From positions 278,272 through 342,271 of the forward strand of contig CAQUUC010000002.1 of NCBI GenBank assembly GCA_948896235.1: a stretch of 64,000 nucleotides of DNA, written 5' to 3'. Every line of letters starts with the position of its first letter. Position 1 is the stretch's first letter. The position numbers were made by a program, and so were the translations under genes. Shown piece after piece: positions 61,724-64,000 of this stretch. The DNA is from an uncultured Clostridia bacterium (GTDB lineage Bacteria > Bacillota > Clostridia > TANB77 > CAG-508). Below the pieces are notes generated by a model. It was not told the origin of the DNA and searched no databases. It saw nothing but the letters and a program-made list of their open reading frames with translations.

Positions 61724-62674
61724 TTAATTTAATAAATCTCTTCTTTGTAACATTATTACTGCAATTAATGTTACAACTATTGAGATTACAACAAGTATTG
61801 GAAATCCAAATGGATTATTTTGTAAAGGTACTGGTACGTTCATTCCCCACATACTCGATATTAATGTTGGTATTGCAAGTATTATTGTTATTGATGTTAA
61901 GAATTTCATTACTCCATTTAAATTGTTTGATATTATTGATGCATATGCATCCATTGTTCCATTTAATATATCTCTATATATTTGACTCATTTCTATGGCT
62001 TGTTTATTTTCTATAATTGCATCTTCTAGTATATCTTCATCTTCATCATATAGTTTTAAGATTTTTCCTCTTAATGTCTTTTCCATTACTAGTTCATTTG
62101 ATTTTAGTGAAGTTGTGAAGTACACCAAACTTTTTTCTAAGCTTAACAATTTCAAAAGTTCTCTATTTTTCATTGAATTTTTTAATATTGATTCTGCTAT
62201 TTCAGTTTCTTTGTTTATTTGTTTTAAGTATGTTAAATAGTGTGATGCGTTTGTATACATTATTTGTAATAGAAATCTACTTTTTTTATAAGTTGAAAAA
62301 CCTTTTACTCTTTTTTTCTCAAAACTATGTATTATTAAATTTCTTTTTAATGAAACTGTTATAAAGTATTCATCTCTTACTACTATCATTCCAAGTGGCA
62401 TAGTTGTATAGCTTTCCGCTTCTTTTTCTTTTTCTATTATTGGAACGTCTATAAGGAATAGTGTTGTTCCATCTTCATCTTCTTCGTCAATTCTCGCTTT
62501 TTCTTCATAGTCTAGTGAATATCTTATGAAGTCTTCTTTTATCTGTGTTGCTTCACATACTTTTTTTATTTCTTCTTCTGTTGGGTTTATCATATTCACC
62601 CAACTTCCTTTTGTTATTTTGTTTTCTTTTTTTAATTCATTTGTTTCTAAGTTTGAATTGTATATTGTTATCAT
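61724..62674 (-). CDS. corA: CorA-family divalent metal transporter
   Basis: A 316-residue transporter. A large cytoplasmic helical funnel is followed by two C-terminal membrane helices with ISSMWGMNVPVPLQ between them, the GMN gate of CorA. The last residues are basic (LQRRDLLN), as usual. It probably carries Mg2+ or Co2+ into the cell as a pentamer. Confidence 0.93.
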   Translation of the reverse strand: MITIYNSNLETNELKKENKITKGSWVNMINPTEEEIKKVCEATQIKEDFIRYSLDYEEKARIDEEDEDGTTLFLIDVPIIEKEKEAESYTTMPLGMIVVRDEYFITVSLKRNLIIHSFEKKRVKGFSTYKKSRFLLQIMYTNASHYLTYLKQINKETEIAESILKNSMKNRELLKLLSLEKSLVYFTTSLKSNELVMEKTLRGKILKLYDEDEDILEDAIIENKQAIEMSQIYRDILNGTMDAYASIISNNLNGVMKFLTSITIILAIPTLISSMWGMNVPVPLQNNPFGFPILVVISIVVTLIAVIMLQRRDLLN

Positions 62675-62780
62675 ATGCTCACCTCTTATTTCTTAACTCT
62701 TTTTATTATAGTCTTTTCTTTTACTTTTTTCTACCCTTTTTTACATTTTTATTACATTTTAGTTTTATTTAGAAGATTTG

Positions 62781-62809
62781 TTTACAAAACAGCGGTTTAA
62801 TGATATATA
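62781..62809 (+). promoter_or_regulatory. Promoter of the secreted protein gene
   Basis: TTTACA (62781-62786), 17 bases, TATATA (62804-62809). Confidence 0.65.
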
Positions 62810-62841
62810 TTAATTATAAAAATAAAAGGAGTGAAAAACAA

Positions 62842-64000
62842 ATGAAAATGAATTTAAAAAATTCTTTAATTATTTTGGGTATTATGATTTTGTTATTAGT
62901 AGTCCCAAATTTAGTTAATGCTACAGTTGCATATACTAGGGAAATCCCTTCAAATGATGGTTCTATTACTTTAAACCTTACTGGTTTAACTTTAGACGAA
63001 ACTATTTCATATTCTTATGCTTTAACAACTAAAGGTAGCACCCCTGAAACTTGGCATTCTTTAGTTAATTATACAAACAATACTGCAAATATTACTTTAA
63101 GCGCTTCTACTAAAGATATTGTAAATGTACTAAAAGTAACAGATAGAGGTTCTTTGTATATTAAAAATAATTCAGATGATAGTTATATTGTAAACGCTTT
63201 AGAGGTTAATTTAAAATTACCTTATTTACAAGCTGGAGCTTATGATAAATTGACTAATTCATATTCGTTTAATACTAAATTATATGGTTCTATTGGAGAT
63301 AATTACTATTCAAATTTAAATACATATATTCAATCTCAAAAAATAACAGATGCTACTTTTATTAATAAATTTTTAGATATTAAAAATAATAATAAAAGTA
63401 TAACTTCTTTAGAATCTAACTTACCAAGTGTTCCTACTTCTGGATATTCTAAAACTCAACAAGTTAGTTATAGTACTGTCTCAGATGGGCTTTATATTAT
63501 TTGGGTAAAACGTTCTGGTAATGATTGTAAAGATGTATATTCTGCTGTAATTCATGATGGATTACCTGAAGCTACTACTGTTTCTCAATATATAAAAGAT
63601 GCTAATGCTCCAAAAGTAAAAGAAATCAAAGTAATAAGCCCAAATTCTGGCACATATAAAACAAGTCAAACTGTAAAAATTAGAGTTTATTTCACAGAAA
63701 AAATTACTGGAACATCAGTACCTACTTTAAAGATTAAATTTGGTGAAAGTGCTGAAAGAAGTATTACAAATGGTACTATAAAAGATGACTATATTGAATA
63801 TTCTTATAATATTCAAGCTGGTGATAACGGTCAACTTGCTACTGTTAGTTTAACAGGTGGTGCTGTTAAAAATGCTTCTGGAATAGATGCTGAATTATCT
63901 TGTCCTATTATTAGTGGTAATACTATAAAAGCTAATACTGAAGGTACAGAAAATAATAATACTGATAATCAAGATAAGAACAATGATAATACTAATAAAG
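62842..64000 (+). CDS. Secreted, possibly wall- or membrane-anchored protein, C-terminus beyond the window
   Basis: AAAAGGAG precedes the ATG. A signal peptide (about 1-27, SLIILGIMILLLVVPNLVNA) is followed by about 240 residues of beta-rich, Thr/Ser/Asn-rich sequence. An Ig-like domain comes next (about 268-355, APKVKEIKVISPNSGTYKTS and KIRVYFTEKI). An Asn/Asp/Lys-rich linker (NNTDNQDKNNDN) runs to the edge and usually leads to a membrane or cell-wall anchor. Exported surface protein of unknown binding. 386 codons are visible. Confidence 0.75.
   Translation, partial: MKMNLKNSLIILGIMILLLVVPNLVNATVAYTREIPSNDGSITLNLTGLTLDETISYSYALTTKGSTPETWHSLVNYTNNTANITLSASTKDIVNVLKVTDRGSLYIKNNSDDSYIVNALEVNLKLPYLQAGAYDKLTNSYSFNTKLYGSIGDNYYSNLNTYIQSQKITDATFINKFLDIKNNNKSITSLESNLPSVPTSGYSKTQQVSYSTVSDGLYIIWVKRSGNDCKDVYSAVIHDGLPEATTVSQYIKDANAPKVKEIKVISPNSGTYKTSQTVKIRVYFTEKITGTSVPTLKIKFGESAERSITNGTIKDDYIEYSYNIQAGDNGQLATVSLTGGAVKNASGIDAELSCPIISGNTIKANTEGTENNNTDNQDKNNDNTNK

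Noticed and set aside
1..64000. tRNA or rRNA genes, CRISPR arrays, IS transposases.
   Set aside because: None seen by reading; in particular no tRNA-Arg or unusual tRNA-Gly gene lies in the window, so the recoding agent is not here.

Overview
The window is a low-GC, gene-dense chromosomal segment of a Gram-positive anaerobe, most probably an uncultured gut Clostridium-like Firmicute. The reasons are AT-rich codons, strong AGGAGG ribosome binding sites, TTGACA/TATAAT promoters with 17-base spacers, an anaerobic (class III) ribonucleotide reductase, a SpoVT-like protein and a reductase-terminated NRPS of the kind known from gut Clostridia. No rRNA, tRNA or CRISPR array was seen.

Layout. 1-3.7 kb: the start of nrdD and a divergent Crp/Fnr regulator with a palindromic operator, two small genes and a SpoVT-like gene. 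4.2-13.2 kb: an integrated element of about 9 kb (large serine recombinase, small element proteins, an XRE plus ImmA-Fic operon, a helix-turn-helix replication-type protein). It splits a host M14 peptidase gene exactly at its GVDL codons. 13.8-16.7 kb: a higher-GC island (lemA, TPM-domain lipoprotein, lysA). 17-25 kb: membrane, kinase-like, nucleotide-hydrolase and ZIP transporter genes. 25-34.6 kb: a pfkB kinase and purine genes (purE, purC, purB, purL, purM), with two small foreign-looking genes nearby. 35.3-42.2 kb: pyrimidine genes (pyrC, pyrF, nudix, pyrK, pyrD, an orotate phosphoribosyltransferase-like gene) and a D,D-carboxypeptidase. 42.3-44.9 kb: htrA and hisS. 45.2-55.8 kb: a 2488-residue dipeptide NRPS followed by a 7TM histidine kinase and a REC-HD-GYP regulator. 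55.9-64 kb: DUF975, tex, SHOCT, an ABC-F ATPase, DUF378, CorA and a partial secreted protein.

The main discovery candidate is a recoding signal. Six otherwise sound genes (SpoVT-like, M14 peptidase, serine recombinase, D,D-carboxypeptidase, HtrA, histidine kinase) are broken at ten places. All ten are the same event: an in-frame CGG codon where skipping the C (+1) restores the conserved protein with GGN (Gly) as the next residue. I found no in-frame CGG in any other native-looking gene of the window, including the 2488-codon NRPS and the 1247-codon purL. CGG is read as ordinary Arg only in the five higher-GC, foreign-looking genes. This suggests that CGG is unassigned or hungry here and acts as a +1 frameshift (or CGGN quadruplet) signal. 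A systematic sequence artefact must be excluded first.
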